Assembly (NCBI GenBank): GCA_964463695.1
Contig: CAYXCZ010000013.1
Span: 36,688 to 100,687 of the forward strand
Origin: JALNZU01 sp964463695
GTDB taxonomy: Bacteria > Bacteroidota > Bacteroidia > Bacteroidales > F082
Reading direction: 5' to 3'
Length of the DNA stretch: 64,000 nucleotides
Numbering within the stretch: position 1 is the first letter of the stretch; every line of letters starts with the position of its first letter. The notes under the pieces are model-generated. The model did no database searches. It was not told where the DNA came from and was given only the letters and a program-made list of their open reading frames with translations. Below, piece after piece: positions 19,642-29,077 of this stretch. The position numbers and the translations under genes are program-made.

Positions 19642-21507
19642 CTAACGGCCTAAGAATACAGCCAATACAGAAATATCTGATGGCGAAATACCACTTATGC
19701 GTGATGCCTGGCCCAAGCTTGAAGGTTTAATTTTTGTAAGCTTTTCCCGAGCTTCATACGATAAGGATTGTAAAGCGTGATAATCAAAATCAGATTTCAA
19801 ACGCACATCCTCAAGCCGGGAAAGTTTATCTGCTATCTCACTTTCTTTTTGAATGTAACCTTCATATTTTATCAAAATCTCAGTCGCTTCAACTACTTCT
19901 AAATCGTATGAATCAAGATTCAGCTTTACAGTTGGAATATGTTTTATAAGTTCCTTGATTGAAATTTGAGGGCGTAGCAGCAGATTCGAAATTCGTTGCT
20001 TTTGAGAGATGGTACTAGTGCCAGATTCTTCCAGGAATGTATTAACTTCAGCTGGTGTTAAACTAATTTCATCTAGAAGACGACGAAGTTCAGTTATTCT
20101 TTTTGTTTTATTAATAAGCAGTTCATAACGGTTGTGGTCAGCAAGACCAAGTTGATATGACTTTTCTGTTAAGCGCGTATCCGCATTATCCTGGCGAAGA
20201 AGTATCCTGTATTCGGCTCTGCTTGTGAACATACGATACGGCTCATCGACACCTTTTGTAATTAAATCGTCGATTAAAACACCAATATAAGCTTCCGATC
20301 TCCCTAGAATAAATGGGGCCTTTTCTTGAATTTTCAAATGAGCATTTATACCAGCCATTAGACCTTGAGCTGCCGCCTCTTCGTAACCCGTTGTTCCATT
20401 AATTTGTCCAGCAAAGTATAAATTCCTTATCAACTTTGTTTCTAGCGTATGTTGCAATTGTTCAGGAGGAAAATAGTCATACTCTATCGCATAGCCTGGT
20501 CTGAAAATTTTTGCTTTTTCAAATCCTTCAATTTCACGCAAAGCTTGTACCTGAATATAATCAGGCAAAGAGGAGCTAAATCCATTCAAATAATACTCTA
20601 TTGTATTCCAGCCTTCGGGTTCAACAAACAATTGATGTGCGTCCTTACCCGAAAATCGCTCAATTTTATCCTCAATACTTGGACAATAACGTGGCCCGAT
20701 ACCTTCAATCCTACCAGTAAACATAGGACTTAAATGAAATCCTGTTTTGAGTGTTTGATGGACTTTCTTAGATGTATATGCTATCCAGCAACTTCTCTGG
20801 TTTTTAAGTATGGGACGCTCAAGAAATGAAAAACCATGAACTTCTTCATCGCCCTTTTGTTCAGTGAGCCTCGAAAAGTCAATGGTCCTTCCGTCAATTC
20901 TAACAGGTGTTCCTGTTTTCATTCGCTTTGCCTGGAAACCAAGGTCAACCAATTGCTCTGTAATTCCTTTACTGGCTTTATCGCCCATTCGTCCCCCACC
21001 AAACGTTTTTTCTCCAATATGTATTAATCCGTTGAGGAACGTACCATTTGTTAAAACAACTGATTTTGCTTCAATTCGCATTCCCATGGCTGTATGAACA
21101 CCTGCAACAGCCCCATCATGGGTGATCAAACCTACAACTGTATCCTGCCAAAAATCAAGATTAGTTGTTTGTTCCAATTTGTTTCGCCATTCCAAAGAAA
21201 ACTGCATTCGGTCACTTTGAGCGCGTGGACTCCACATTGCAGGTCCTTTCGACATATTCAGCATCCTGAATTGAATCATTGTCTTATCAGTAACGATTCC
21301 TGAATACCCCCCAAGCGCATCGATCTCACGAAGGATTTGACCCTTCGCAATTCCTCCCATGGCAGGATTGCACGACATCTGAGCGATAGTTTGTAGATTC
21401 ATAGTAATAAGCAACACCTTACTACCCAAATTAGCAGCAGCTGCGGCAGCTTCAGAACCAGCATGACCTGCACCAACTACAATAACATCATAATTTTCAA
21501 AAAGCAT
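19642..21507 (-). CDS. mnmG: tRNA uridine-5-carboxymethylaminomethyl synthesis enzyme MnmG
   Basis: A 621-residue FAD enzyme that, with MnmE, modifies the wobble uridine U34 of certain tRNAs. The N-terminal dinucleotide-binding motif is VVGAGHAGSEAAAAAANLG (10-28); later marks are SCNPAMGGIAKG, GGRMGDKASKGITEQL with the active-site region, GTPVRIDGRTIDF, YCPSIEDKIERF and the C-terminal helical MnmE-binding part (YIQKESEIADKL, ARISGISPSDISVLAVFL). Length is standard. Historically named gidA; it is often found near chromosome origins, which fits the parS site on each side (19621-19636 and 21516-21531). Confidence 0.98.
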   Translation of the reverse strand: MLFENYDVIVVGAGHAGSEAAAAAANLGSKVLLITMNLQTIAQMSCNPAMGGIAKGQILREIDALGGYSGIVTDKTMIQFRMLNMSKGPAMWSPRAQSDRMQFSLEWRNKLEQTTNLDFWQDTVVGLITHDGAVAGVHTAMGMRIEAKSVVLTNGTFLNGLIHIGEKTFGGGRMGDKASKGITEQLVDLGFQAKRMKTGTPVRIDGRTIDFSRLTEQKGDEEVHGFSFLERPILKNQRSCWIAYTSKKVHQTLKTGFHLSPMFTGRIEGIGPRYCPSIEDKIERFSGKDAHQLFVEPEGWNTIEYYLNGFSSSLPDYIQVQALREIEGFEKAKIFRPGYAIEYDYFPPEQLQHTLETKLIRNLYFAGQINGTTGYEEAAAQGLMAGINAHLKIQEKAPFILGRSEAYIGVLIDDLITKGVDEPYRMFTSRAEYRILLRQDNADTRLTEKSYQLGLADHNRYELLINKTKRITELRRLLDEISLTPAEVNTFLEESGTSTISQKQRISNLLLRPQISIKELIKHIPTVKLNLDSYDLEVVEATEILIKYEGYIQKESEIADKLSRLEDVRLKSDFDYHALQSLSYEAREKLTKIKPSSLGQASRISGISPSDISVLAVFLGR

Positions 21508-21515
21508 AATGAGTA

Positions 21516-21531
21516 TGTTTCACGTGAAACG
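21516..21531. other. parS: parS centromere-like site 2
   Basis: TGTTTCACGTGAAACG matches the parS consensus at 15 of 16 positions; the 14-bp palindrome is perfect (21517-21530). It sits 9 bases upstream of the mnmG start codon, where bound ParB could also affect mnmG expression. Confidence 0.87.
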
Positions 21532-21559
21532 GAAGTATAAGTTCTTGATTTTAAACAAT

Positions 21560-21976
21560 TCAAGAGCGCAAAGATAAGCAATAATTTTCTTGCCTTCTCA
21601 TCTCTGCTTCATCAGTCTTGGCTTTGTCTTTGTATCCCAATAAATGAAGCACACCATGTATCATTACACGATGAATTTCTTCAATGCTGGCAATACCTAA
21701 AAGTTTGGAATTTTCCATAATTCGATCAACGCTAATGTACATCTCTCCACCAATAAAATCATTGGATTCAGATAAATCAAATGTTATAATATCTGTGAAG
21801 GTATCATGTTCAAGATGCTTTAAATTCATCTCAAATAAATATTGATCACTACAGAATAAAAAAAAGACCTCGCCAGTCTTTTTTCCAAAGGATTGTATAA
21901 CTCTTTCTACCCATCCTCTGACTTCTTCAAAATTGTCAAAAGGAACCGGAGTGTCTATTGCTACAAATTGAATCAT
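21560..21976 (-). CDS. ybeY: rRNA maturation endoribonuclease YbeY
   Basis: A 138-residue metal-dependent RNase involved in 16S rRNA 3' end maturation and ribosome quality control. The core FTDIITFDLSE and GGEMYISVDRI segments are present. The metal motif is HGVLHLLGYKDK: H107 and H111 are kept, but the usual third His (H-x3-H-x5-H) is Asp117 here. I recall similar DK variants in other Bacteroidota, so this may be a lineage feature rather than loss of function. The start overlaps the upstream small gene by 4 bases (ATGA). Confidence 0.93.
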   Translation of the reverse strand: MIQFVAIDTPVPFDNFEEVRGWVERVIQSFGKKTGEVFFLFCSDQYLFEMNLKHLEHDTFTDIITFDLSESNDFIGGEMYISVDRIMENSKLLGIASIEEIHRVMIHGVLHLLGYKDKAKTDEAEMRRQENYCLSLRS

Positions 21977-22413
21977 GTTGATCTTGCATGTTTCTTGTTG
22001 TTTCCCAAATAACCCATAAGCTGATGTCTGCGATTTACTGATAACTGTTGTGAAATACTTGGGTTCAAAATTTCAAAACCTAGAAGAAACTCATCATCAT
22101 TCCAAACCCAATTATTCGCAAGGCGATATAGCATTGAATCGGTATTGTCCTCCATCCAACGTTGAACTTTGTTAAAAGAATCCTTTCCCAAATACCAATT
22201 ACACCACAAACAATCTGTTTGAGAATTAATCTGGAATCTGAGACTTTCATTAACATTCGCAGAACAAGCAATTTCAAAAATTCGATCACTTACAACCAAA
22301 AGAACGCCTGAAAGAGCTGAATCAAGACAAACCTGATCAGAAAATGATTCTACAAAATGCTCTAACTTGTTGATATTCTGTTTATTATTTATTATTTCCA
22401 GATTGCTTTTCAT
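21973..22413 (-). CDS. Small protein, possibly a degenerate GHKL ATPase
   Basis: A 146-residue soluble protein without clear family motifs. Its position between a DUF4175-type gene and ybeY, and its pattern (start KSNLEIINNKQNINKLEHFVESF, middle LLVVSDRIFEIACSANVNES, end LYRLANNWVWNDDEFLLGFEIL), resemble the anti-sigma-factor-like GHKL ATP-binding proteins that I recall at this place in other Bacteroidota. The expected N box (Glu-Ala-x-x-Asn-Ala) and Gly-rich lid are not recognisable, so ATP binding would be lost. The relation is inferred. Translationally coupled to ybeY and 7 bases after the preceding gene. Confidence 0.6.
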   Translation of the reverse strand: MKSNLEIINNKQNINKLEHFVESFSDQVCLDSALSGVLLVVSDRIFEIACSANVNESLRFQINSQTDCLWCNWYLGKDSFNKVQRWMEDNTDSMLYRLANNWVWNDDEFLLGFEILNPSISQQLSVNRRHQLMGYLGNNKKHARST

Positions 22414-22420
22414 ACAAATA

Positions 22421-25400
22421 TTACTTATTCGATTTCATAAAATAATCGTTTACCAAGCGCTTGTAAAAAGGCTGCAAGTCAATCGGGTTTGTACGAAGTG
22501 TCTCTTTTTGCCTTTCAAGCATTCTATTATACTCCGGAATTTCCTCAGGGTTACTTAAATTTTTTCCTTTAAATTCTTCCGATTCTCTTCGTTCTTCCTT
22601 ATCACGTTCTTTTTGAGCCTTTTCGGATTCGAGTAAGCGAACAACAATTTCATTATTCATTTCCAACAATTGCTGATTCAAGCGCTTATTCACCAATCCT
22701 TCCTCGAACTTTTCCATTTCTTCCAATACTTTGTTTAAACCTCCATCTCCTGTTTGTCCTTCCGATTTTAGGTCGTCTATCATGCGCTTTAGTTCGTTTC
22801 GAAGTGCTTCCTGCTGGGCAGCCATTCGAGCCATTTCTTCACTCAAACCTTTTCCCTGTCCTTTACCCTTTCCTTGCTTTCCCTCCATAGCTTCCTTTAG
22901 TTGTTTGCCCAATGATTCCTGCATTTCCCTCATGTTCTGCAAACCCTTTCCGGGAGATGGGTTTTTACCTTTGCCCTTACCTTTTCCTTGCTGTGGGCTA
23001 GGCATTCCCATACTTTCCTGCATGTTCTTCAATGCTTCGGCTAACATCAAAGCAAGGTTATTCATACTCATCATGCTAAATTGCTGAGCACTTACTGCAT
23101 TTGGAGTAAAGCGGTCTTTCATGGATTGTTGCGCCTCTTCTATCTTCCGCTTTATAGTACTTACTTCAGTGAATACAAAACTTTCGATCATTGGCTGTCG
23201 TTTACCCAAAGCTACCAATGAATCTTCTATCACTTTAAATGACTCAGTAATCGTTCCTTGTTGTTTCATCAAATCTGCATAAGAAGGATCATCACGTTTT
23301 AGTTGACTTAAGTTTCTCATCAGAGACTCCTGACTCATCGAAACACGCATGAGATTTTCCAATAAAAACCTCAGCGAAGCAGCGTCTTCTGCCGTTTGTT
23401 CCTCCTCGCTTTGCTGCATCATCAAATCTAACTGTTTGCTAAGTTCCTCCATTTTTTCTGCAGCCGATTTCTGACTATTACCCGATTGCTTTTTTTTATT
23501 CTGTTCAAGTTGCTGCTTCCCAGACTCCATTTCCTCGCTTATTTCCTTCTCTACTTCTTTTGTTTCTATAAGCTCGAAAGGCTCTTCAAGACCGCTATTC
23601 TGATTCCTTAATGAATCCAACTTATTCATTTCCTTATCAAACTTCTTTTGTATCTCATCGAGCTTACTACTCAGTTGCTCTTTCTTTTCATCAGAATTTG
23701 TGGTTTTATCGGCATTCTCTTTTAGTTCATCTGATAATTTTTTCAAATCATCAATTAATTTATTCATCTCCTTTTCTACCTGAAGTTGCTGTAACAATGA
23801 AAGGTTTCTGTCGAGCATTTTTTCCATGTCCTCGTTCGACATCTCCATCTTCTTGAGCATTTCCGATAGTTGCTCCTTATTCATTTCTTCCATCATCTTC
23901 TGAAGTTCCTCCATCATCTGACGTATATCCTCCGGAATGACTTTTTCCAACAGATCATCAATACGAGCCTGTTTTTCAAGCATCCTTTCATTCATTAAAT
24001 CATGATCCCTATTAAATTCATTAAGCTTTTCACGCTCTTGTGTGATATCCTGAATCTCCGATTCCAGGTTCTTTTGCTTTTCTAACAACTGCTTCAGTTG
24101 TTGTTTATCGTTCCAGTCGAGATCTTTTTTCAGCATCATTTTCTTGTTCATTGCAGCAGCTTCATCTTTTAATTCAGCAGCTTCTTTTAACGCTGATTCC
24201 AAACGATCGGTTAACTCATCCTCCTTTTGACCTGCCAAAGAATCCAAGGCTTCGACCGAGGTAAGTTCAAAAGAAAAGAGAGCAGACAACGACGATTTTG
24301 GTCCGCTAATGCGGTCATTATCTGTAACCTGAAATTGAATAGTCACTTTTTGCCCAGGCAAAGCCCCAATAGAATCCGTATTAAACGAATAAAAGAATTC
24401 TTGTCTGAGTTCTTTTGAATTAAAAGGAAGTTCTGTTTTAATTGTCTTTATTGCCGCTTCTTTGTCTTGATCAAAAACCTGTGTGTGCAGTAACAAATTG
24501 GAAAAGCCATAATCATCGCTGATGATTCCAGTAAAATAATTCTGCTTCTGAATAATTTCTTCTTTCAATTGTGTAGCTTGTATAACAGGAAAATCATCAC
24601 CGATGACATCCATTTGAATCGAAACACCTTCTCTGTTCGAACTGTAAATATTCAATGGAACTACTGTTACTATTTGTTGTTTTAGTAGTTGAAATGTGAA
24701 CTCTGCCAAGCCTTCAGATATATCTATTTCCTTACCGCTAGAATCTACCTGAATTAGTATCCGCTCAGTATCTTTTGTGTAAAAACTCCACTCAATTACA
24801 GAACCTACCGGCAAGCTTAGATAAGTCATGTCTTTAAAAGTCTCAGTCTTTCTATCCATATATGAAGGAAACACCACATTGGCACGATAACTCAATAATA
24901 AAGGTTTTGGTCTGACAACGAGTGTTAATAACCCACTTTTATATTCCCCCCCACTGATCACAAAATCAAGGGTAGCCCCTACCCTTTTGAACGTATGTGT
25001 TCTAATATTTAATGATTCAGCAAGCATTTCATACCTTGTTCCATTGCTTTGAATGTAAAATTTCTCAGGAATCTCATCACCAGTTACCTCAATTTCAATG
25101 ATATAGTCTTCATTTTGAAGCACTTCCAATCTATCAGATAAAATATCAACTGTAAAAGGAAGTGGTTTGGAATACGTTTCGTTATAGGTAATAATGCGCT
25201 GGGAAGGCTGCTTCACAATTGAAGGGAAAAAAAGCAAAAGCAACAAGAGGATACCAACAGGAATGCTGCTATATTTTAAAAAACGAAGGTTCTCCTTATT
25301 CGTAACCGCTGACGAAAAAGATAAAACGGAAAGTGCTTCCGATTTTTGTTGGATAGCAGCAAGTAAGAGCTCATCATCTTTTTTGCTTTGCTGCAAACTA

Positions 25401-25753
25401 TCACGAAGCTGAAGTGTATTCAATAATCGGTCGTTCACCTGATCAGGAAAATGTGCTCCAATAATTTTTGCAGCTTCCTTGATAGACATTGATTTGTGAT
25501 AACGTACCAATTTAATTATCGGAATGACGATATAGAAAACCAGTACTAACAAAAACATGGTCAAAAAGCTATAAAACATGGTCATGCGGGCCCATGTTGG
25601 AAGAAAGGCGAAAAACTCTATAAAGTTATAAATCAAAAATGTTGAAGAAACCAAAAGCACAGCGAAAAGGACACCTTTATGAAGGCGATTTCGAAAGTAC
25701 TTTTTTATAAATTGCTCAATATTTTTGACTAAAAGTGTGTCAAAATCATTCAT
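22421..25753 (-). CDS. DUF4175-type membrane protein with long coiled coil
   Basis: An 1110-residue protein. Two membrane helices near residues 26-77 and a third near 155-172 are followed by a large extracytoplasmic region with beta-sandwich-like repeats (about 180-500). Residues about 510-850 are a highly charged Glu/Lys/Gln coiled coil. A Gly/Lys-rich low-complexity tract (GMPSPQQGKGKGKGKNPSPG, then EGKQGKGKGQGKG) lies near 920-985, and the tail is helical and charged. This matches the Bacteroidota DUF4175 family, whose function is unknown. First gene of the minus-strand operon leading to mnmG, with its own promoter at 25813-25846. Confidence 0.82.
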   Translation of the reverse strand: MNDFDTLLVKNIEQFIKKYFRNRLHKGVLFAVLLVSSTFLIYNFIEFFAFLPTWARMTMFYSFLTMFLLVLVFYIVIPIIKLVRYHKSMSIKEAAKIIGAHFPDQVNDRLLNTLQLRDSLQQSKKDDELLLAAIQQKSEALSVLSFSSAVTNKENLRFLKYSSIPVGILLLLLLFFPSIVKQPSQRIITYNETYSKPLPFTVDILSDRLEVLQNEDYIIEIEVTGDEIPEKFYIQSNGTRYEMLAESLNIRTHTFKRVGATLDFVISGGEYKSGLLTLVVRPKPLLLSYRANVVFPSYMDRKTETFKDMTYLSLPVGSVIEWSFYTKDTERILIQVDSSGKEIDISEGLAEFTFQLLKQQIVTVVPLNIYSSNREGVSIQMDVIGDDFPVIQATQLKEEIIQKQNYFTGIISDDYGFSNLLLHTQVFDQDKEAAIKTIKTELPFNSKELRQEFFYSFNTDSIGALPGQKVTIQFQVTDNDRISGPKSSLSALFSFELTSVEALDSLAGQKEDELTDRLESALKEAAELKDEAAAMNKKMMLKKDLDWNDKQQLKQLLEKQKNLESEIQDITQEREKLNEFNRDHDLMNERMLEKQARIDDLLEKVIPEDIRQMMEELQKMMEEMNKEQLSEMLKKMEMSNEDMEKMLDRNLSLLQQLQVEKEMNKLIDDLKKLSDELKENADKTTNSDEKKEQLSSKLDEIQKKFDKEMNKLDSLRNQNSGLEEPFELIETKEVEKEISEEMESGKQQLEQNKKKQSGNSQKSAAEKMEELSKQLDLMMQQSEEEQTAEDAASLRFLLENLMRVSMSQESLMRNLSQLKRDDPSYADLMKQQGTITESFKVIEDSLVALGKRQPMIESFVFTEVSTIKRKIEEAQQSMKDRFTPNAVSAQQFSMMSMNNLALMLAEALKNMQESMGMPSPQQGKGKGKGKNPSPGKGLQNMREMQESLGKQLKEAMEGKQGKGKGQGKGLSEEMARMAAQQEALRNELKRMIDDLKSEGQTGDGGLNKVLEEMEKFEEGLVNKRLNQQLLEMNNEIVVRLLESEKAQKERDKEERRESEEFKGKNLSNPEEIPEYNRMLERQKETLRTNPIDLQPFYKRLVNDYFMKSNK

Positions 25754-25812
25754 TTTATATAAAAATAGGCTAATGCACCCTACAGTATAGCAAGGATTAT
25801 TACTTTAGCCGG

Positions 25813-25846
25813 CAAATATAACACGAGTTCGGTCAGGGAATTCAAA
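25813..25846 (-). promoter_or_regulatory. Promoter of the DUF4175-ybeY-mnmG operon
   Basis: On the minus strand TTTG (25843-25846) is followed after 22 bases by TATATTTG (25813-25820), matching the Bacteroidota -33/-7 pair. The start codon is 59 bases downstream. Confidence 0.6.
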
Positions 25847-25865
25847 ATTACAATTATTAGATTTT

Positions 25866-27833
25866 ATGAAAAAGCTATTTTTAACATTGTTTACGTTATT
25901 AAGTCTCATTTCCTATACACAACAAAGCGAGGTTCATGTGCATGATCGCTACTGCCGCCACTATCCCGAGCAAACGGATACTCCCAAGTTTGCATGGCGC
26001 AGTGATTGGCAAAGTCAATTAGTTCACAATTATGATGTTAACTTCTATTTTTTAGATATAGAGGTTTCTAATTTAAATATCAATGTGAGCGGCGTTGTTG
26101 AAATACATGGTAAGGTTGTAGCACCACTTCTCGACACGTTCGCTTTTGAACTCATTCAGTCAATGAATGTTACGGCATTTACGTTCAATGGAGTTTCTTA
26201 TACTCAATTTACCCGTGAAGGCGACAATGTTCTTGTTCCTGTATCTTCTCTTTCTCAAGGAGAATCATTTATTGCACGTATTACTTATGGTGGTACTCCT
26301 CCCACAGGAGGATTTTTTGCAGGTGTAACAAACGCTTACAGCAGTGTGTTTCAAAAAAATGTGACCTGGACTTTATCTGAACCTTTTTCGGCTAAAAGCT
26401 GGTTTCCATGTAAACAGGATCTTCCGGATAAAGCAGATTCCGTTTGGGTTTTCCTTACTACTCCCATTGGAACAAAAGCTGGATCACAAGGCTTGCTAAC
26501 AAATGTGACAACGCTCCCAAGTGGAAAACCAAGGTACGAATGGAAATCCAATTATCCAACTGCATATTACCTTATTTCATTCGCAGTAGCTGATTATCAG
26601 GAATATAACGTGTATGCTAAACCCGCTGAACTTCAGGGAGATTCCATCTTAGTTCAAAATTTTGTCTACAACCATCCCAATTTTCTACCTCAATATCAAA
26701 ACAGCATCAATGCCGTTGTTCCAATGATTGAATTGTTTTCAGATATTTATAAGCTCTACCCCTTTTATGAAGAAAAATATGGTCACTGCATAACTCAACT
26801 TGGAGGAGGTATGGAGCATCAAACAATGACAACAATTGGAAGCCTTGGTTTCAATCTCGTTGCCCATGAGCTCGGGCATATGTGGTTTGGCGACAATGTA
26901 ACCTGCGCAACATGGAGTGATATTTGGATCAATGAAGGTTTCGCAACCTATAGCAATTACCTGGCGCAGGAAATAATCAACGGATGGAACGCTGGTCAAT
27001 CATTTATGATAGGAACACAAAATAACGTGACATCACAAAACGGAGGAAGTGTTTATGTTCCACCAACGGAGGTAACGCAAGAAAATGTGTGGCGTATTTT
27101 CAACGGACGTCTATCTTATGACAAAGGTGCCGCCATTATTCACACACTGAGGCACGAAATAAATAATGACGATCTTTTCTTTCAGGTAATGAACACTTTC
27201 CAAAATCAGTTTGCCGACAGTACTGCAACCGGCGATGATTTTAGAATGGTAGCCGAAGCTGTTACAGGAATGGATTTTGAACAATTTTTTGATCAGTGGT
27301 ACTATGGCGAAGGTTTTCCACGATATGCTATTGAGTGGTACATGGAGGGTCAAAATGTACATTTGAATGTTACTCAAACAACCTCTTCTTCTACCCCACT
27401 TTTCAAAATGACATTAGACTACAAACTAACATTCATCGACGGAACATCTACTGTTGTGAGGCTTTATCAAGATGCTAACCTGAACCAATTTAACGTACCT
27501 GTTGATAAAGAAGTAGTTGCTGTGGCTGTTGATCCGGATAACTGGACTTTCGAAAAAGTAAACAGTATTCTTGTTACAGTTCCTCAAACTGAAAATTCAG
27601 CCTATTTCACTTACGGCCCCAACCCTGTTAACGATAAGCTTAATGTATACTTATTAAACAGTAATAACTCTAAATACAAGTTGTTTCTTACCGACTTAAG
27701 CGGGAAAGTTGTTCTTCATCAGTCATTTTCTGAAATGCAGTATCAGCTTGATTTAAGTAATTTGGCTAGTGGATCATACCTGCTGAAAATAACAGACGGA
27801 TCGAATAGTTTCACCAGAAAAATAGTGCGCTAG
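25866..27833 (+). CDS. Secreted M1-family metallopeptidase with type IX sorting domain
   Basis: A 655-residue zinc aminopeptidase-like protein. Signal peptide 1-20; N-terminal beta domain; catalytic domain with GGGMEHQ (the GAMEN-like exopeptidase strip) and the zinc site HELGH (H334, E335, H338) with the third ligand E357 in WINEGFATY. After the catalytic domain comes a short beta domain, and residues about 580-655 are a type A type IX sorting domain (YGPNPVNDKLNVYL ... GSYLLKITDGSNSFTRKIV). It should be exported by SprA and held at the cell surface or released. The C-terminal helical domain of classical M1 enzymes is absent, so substrate choice may differ. Confidence 0.92.
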   Translation: MKKLFLTLFTLLSLISYTQQSEVHVHDRYCRHYPEQTDTPKFAWRSDWQSQLVHNYDVNFYFLDIEVSNLNINVSGVVEIHGKVVAPLLDTFAFELIQSMNVTAFTFNGVSYTQFTREGDNVLVPVSSLSQGESFIARITYGGTPPTGGFFAGVTNAYSSVFQKNVTWTLSEPFSAKSWFPCKQDLPDKADSVWVFLTTPIGTKAGSQGLLTNVTTLPSGKPRYEWKSNYPTAYYLISFAVADYQEYNVYAKPAELQGDSILVQNFVYNHPNFLPQYQNSINAVVPMIELFSDIYKLYPFYEEKYGHCITQLGGGMEHQTMTTIGSLGFNLVAHELGHMWFGDNVTCATWSDIWINEGFATYSNYLAQEIINGWNAGQSFMIGTQNNVTSQNGGSVYVPPTEVTQENVWRIFNGRLSYDKGAAIIHTLRHEINNDDLFFQVMNTFQNQFADSTATGDDFRMVAEAVTGMDFEQFFDQWYYGEGFPRYAIEWYMEGQNVHLNVTQTTSSSTPLFKMTLDYKLTFIDGTSTVVRLYQDANLNQFNVPVDKEVVAVAVDPDNWTFEKVNSILVTVPQTENSAYFTYGPNPVNDKLNVYLLNSNNSKYKLFLTDLSGKVVLHQSFSEMQYQLDLSNLASGSYLLKITDGSNSFTRKIVR

Positions 27834-27958
27834 CCGAATTGTTTCACTTTTAAGTCTAAAGTAATTCACATGTAACTATAGTTCTAATGTATTCATATTT
27901 AACTTAATAAAAAGAAACAAAACGTTAGCATGGTTTAATTTTCAATACATCTAAAACC

Positions 27959-28990
27959 ATGAAACAATTCTTATTTCTTCTCATTGTGCTGTCTTCATCT
28001 ATTGGTATGAAGGCTCAAAATCCATCTGACTGCAATGTTCCTTATGAGTTGACGACAATTTACGAGCGAGATATTAAAAGTCTCGCCTTGAAACGCATGG
28101 AGCAGCTCAATAGCAGTGATCGGGCTTTCATTCGCATTCCGAAAGCCTGGCAAGATACAATTGCCGAAGGAATGGCAGCTATTCTTCAGGCCAATTTTGC
28201 CGAAAGTGATTCGGTATTTAATTTCTATTGTGTACATGATAACACCTCCCCTCTCCAGATTTACAACGGACTTCTGATTCAGGTCGATCTTTCATATCCA
28301 TGGACACAAGCCTGGCAAAACCTCAACACCCTAACCGGAAATGCCTATATCGACACGTTAACTTCGCGTTATCATCTGGAAGTGAGCGAGTTTTTCGATT
28401 GGAGTTTCGCTGATTATGCTTTGTTACACACCGATTCACTTTGGAATATTTATGCTCTTATTGATAGTCTGGTGATTGAACCGGGTATTATTAGCGGCGA
28501 ACCAAATGCTCTTATTGGTACTGCCGGAAAAATAGTCTACGACAAAATAGGTGAAAATCGCTATTACGATTTTTATTTTCAGTTTAACGACTGTTTCGAC
28601 GGCTGCGATAATTACCACAAATGGAAATTTAAAGTGAATGAGGATTGCTCAGTGGAATATCTCGGATTCGAAGATTTTGGATTCTTTGGTATTGAGCCAC
28701 TGCCACCGGCTGTAAATTGCAATATCTATACCTCATTAAGTAATCAACCTGAAAAATCCTCTCCTAATGTTTATCCCAATCCCACAGAAGGTTATTTTTG
28801 GCTTAAATTAGATTCGGATTCGAAATATCCTGTTGGTTTTGAGATATTTAATATCCTTGGCAGCAGCATTGCAACCGGTCGTGTCGAAGAGGAAAATCAA
28901 GTCATTAACATCTCAGATTTACCAACTGGATTGTATTTCATAAAAACAGAAAACAGTAAAACACCAATAATCAAGCTACTGAAAAAATAA
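27959..28990 (+). CDS. Secreted protein of unknown function, type IX sorting domain
   Basis: A 343-residue protein. Signal peptide about 1-19 (ending GMKAQ); no recognised domain in residues 20-265, which include six Cys, among them CDNYHKWKFKVNEDC and CNVPYEL, suggesting disulfides outside the cell. Residues about 270-343 are a type A sorting domain (NVYPNPTEGYFWLKL ... LPTGLYFIKTENSKTPIIKLLKK). It is one of three consecutive plus-strand cargo genes; the 125-base gap before it and the 87-base gap after it show no clear promoter or terminator. Confidence 0.75.
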   Translation: MKQFLFLLIVLSSSIGMKAQNPSDCNVPYELTTIYERDIKSLALKRMEQLNSSDRAFIRIPKAWQDTIAEGMAAILQANFAESDSVFNFYCVHDNTSPLQIYNGLLIQVDLSYPWTQAWQNLNTLTGNAYIDTLTSRYHLEVSEFFDWSFADYALLHTDSLWNIYALIDSLVIEPGIISGEPNALIGTAGKIVYDKIGENRYYDFYFQFNDCFDGCDNYHKWKFKVNEDCSVEYLGFEDFGFFGIEPLPPAVNCNIYTSLSNQPEKSSPNVYPNPTEGYFWLKLDSDSKYPVGFEIFNILGSSIATGRVEEENQVINISDLPTGLYFIKTENSKTPIIKLLKK

Positions 28991-29077
28991 TATTTATAAT
29001 TCTGATTATTAAATCCTTAAAGCAATCGAACATTTTTCAGCAAACGTTTGTTTAACTGCTAATTAACTCATATTACC

